Assembly: GCF_006783905.1 (NCBI RefSeq)
Contig: NZ_VFPE01000001.1
Span: 682,001-746,000 of the forward strand
DNA from: Microbacterium kyungheense
GTDB lineage: Bacteria; Actinomycetota; Actinomycetes; Actinomycetales; Microbacteriaceae
DNA: 64,000 nt
Reading direction: 5' to 3'
Of the stretch, positions 63,576 to 64,000 are shown in pieces. Under the pieces are notes generated by a model. It did not search any database, had not been told where the DNA came from, and worked only from the letters and a program-made list of their open reading frames with translations. Positions within the stretch are counted from its first letter, which is position 1; the number at the start of each line of letters is the position of its first letter. Both the position numbers and the translations under genes were made by a program.

Positions 63576-64000
63576 ATGACACAGCCGTCAGAGACGCCGA
63601 CGCCGGGGGATGCCGCATCCTCCGGCGTCGCGGCGTCCCGCGCCACCGCGCCCGGTCCGGGCGCGTCCGGTCCGGGCGCGTCCGTCCCCGCCGCGCCCGA
63701 AGTACCCACAGCGCCTGGCGCAGACGCGGGTGCCACGGTGCGCGACGCTCGCCTGACGTGGCTGGTCGGCGGGTCGCTGCTGATCGCGCGGGCGGCGCTG
63801 GTGCTGCTGGCGAACGGCAACGCGGCGCTCTCGTTCCCCGGCATGGGTTTCGTCCTCGACGGCCTGTGGGCTGCCGCGCTCGTCGTGTTCGCCTTCGGGG
63901 TGCGGGGGCAGGGGAGTGTCGTCGCACGTCGGCCCCTGGGCGTGGTGGCGCTCGTCGTGGCCGCCGCCATGCCGTTGCTGTCGGACATCTGGTGGGCGGT
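63576..64000 (+). CDS. Membrane protein of unknown function, 3'-partial
   Basis: An open frame from the ATG at 63576 runs off the window (141 codons seen). It begins MTQPSETPTPGDAASS, followed by an Ala/Pro/Gly-rich stretch with a 15-bp tandem duplication (about 63653-63682), then three hydrophobic segments (LTWLVGGSLLIARAALVLLA, GLWAAALVVFAFGV, LGVVALVVAAAMPLLS). I do not recognise the family. Minus-strand frames over the same bases look like shadows of this one. It lies 16 bases after nagB and could be in the same transcript. Confidence 0.6.
   Translation, partial: MTQPSETPTPGDAASSGVAASRATAPGPGASGPGASVPAAPEVPTAPGADAGATVRDARLTWLVGGSLLIARAALVLLANGNAALSFPGMGFVLDGLWAAALVVFAFGVRGQGSVVARRPLGVVALVVAAAMPLLSDIWWA

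Noticed and set aside
63526..63988. Minus-strand frames at the right edge
   Set aside because: They overlap a plus-strand frame that has a start, a polar tail and three hydrophobic segments; the minus frames are low-complexity shadows.

Overview
The window is high-GC actinobacterial DNA (roughly 70% GC by eye). It most likely comes from the family Microbacteriaceae, probably Microbacterium or a close relative. The pointers are an LAXTG-type sortase signal, sugar ABC importers without their own ATPase, a monomeric isocitrate dehydrogenase, an Ada-AlkA fusion, a DUF6350-purN-purH cluster, and many start codons lying right behind a -10 box. I see no tRNA, rRNA, CRISPR array, transposase or prophage gene.

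Region 1 (1-26150) is one gene, open at the left edge. It encodes at least 8715 residues of a secreted, sortase-anchored giant surface protein. Ten tandem repeats of about 386 residues come first, then a long degenerate beta-strand repeat region with two clusters of a short Tyr/Leu module, RTX-like GDD repeats, a Calx-beta-like segment, a Pro/Gly linker and an LAATG sorting signal.

Region 2 (26187-35492) is housekeeping. It holds a 4-OT-like tautomerase divergent from a deazaflavin-dependent (Ddn-like) reductase coupled to a FGE-fold protein. A purine permease is divergent from a DUF6350-purN-purH cluster. A DNA alkylation repair pair follows: an Ada/AlkA fusion translationally coupled to ogt.

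Region 3 (35493-39712) is the candidate new system. A promoter drives a structured leader that encodes a 27-residue peptide with a strong Shine-Dalgarno, followed by two overlapping ABC exporter half-transporters. These have the asymmetric ATP sites typical of BmrCD/LmrCD-type heterodimers. The layout resembles leader-peptide attenuation of a drug exporter.

Region 4 (39737-51885) looks like a galactoglucomannan utilisation locus: binding protein and two permeases, GH2 beta-mannosidase, GH113 beta-mannanase and a BadF-type sugar kinase on one strand; a LacI regulator plus GH36 alpha-galactosidase on the other; and a CE7 acetyl esterase. The same CGCTTCGAAGCG-type operator lies in the transporter promoter spacer and, in variant form, upstream of the esterase.

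Region 5 (52004-56967) carries a GNAT acetyltransferase, the monomeric NADP isocitrate dehydrogenase behind an 18-bp dyad, and a membrane L,D-transpeptidase with a very acidic N-terminal tail. Region 6 (57189-63559) is an N-acetylglucosamine/chitobiose uptake and catabolism cluster: ROK regulator, binding protein, two permeases, ROK kinase and nagB. A truncated membrane protein gene runs off the right edge.
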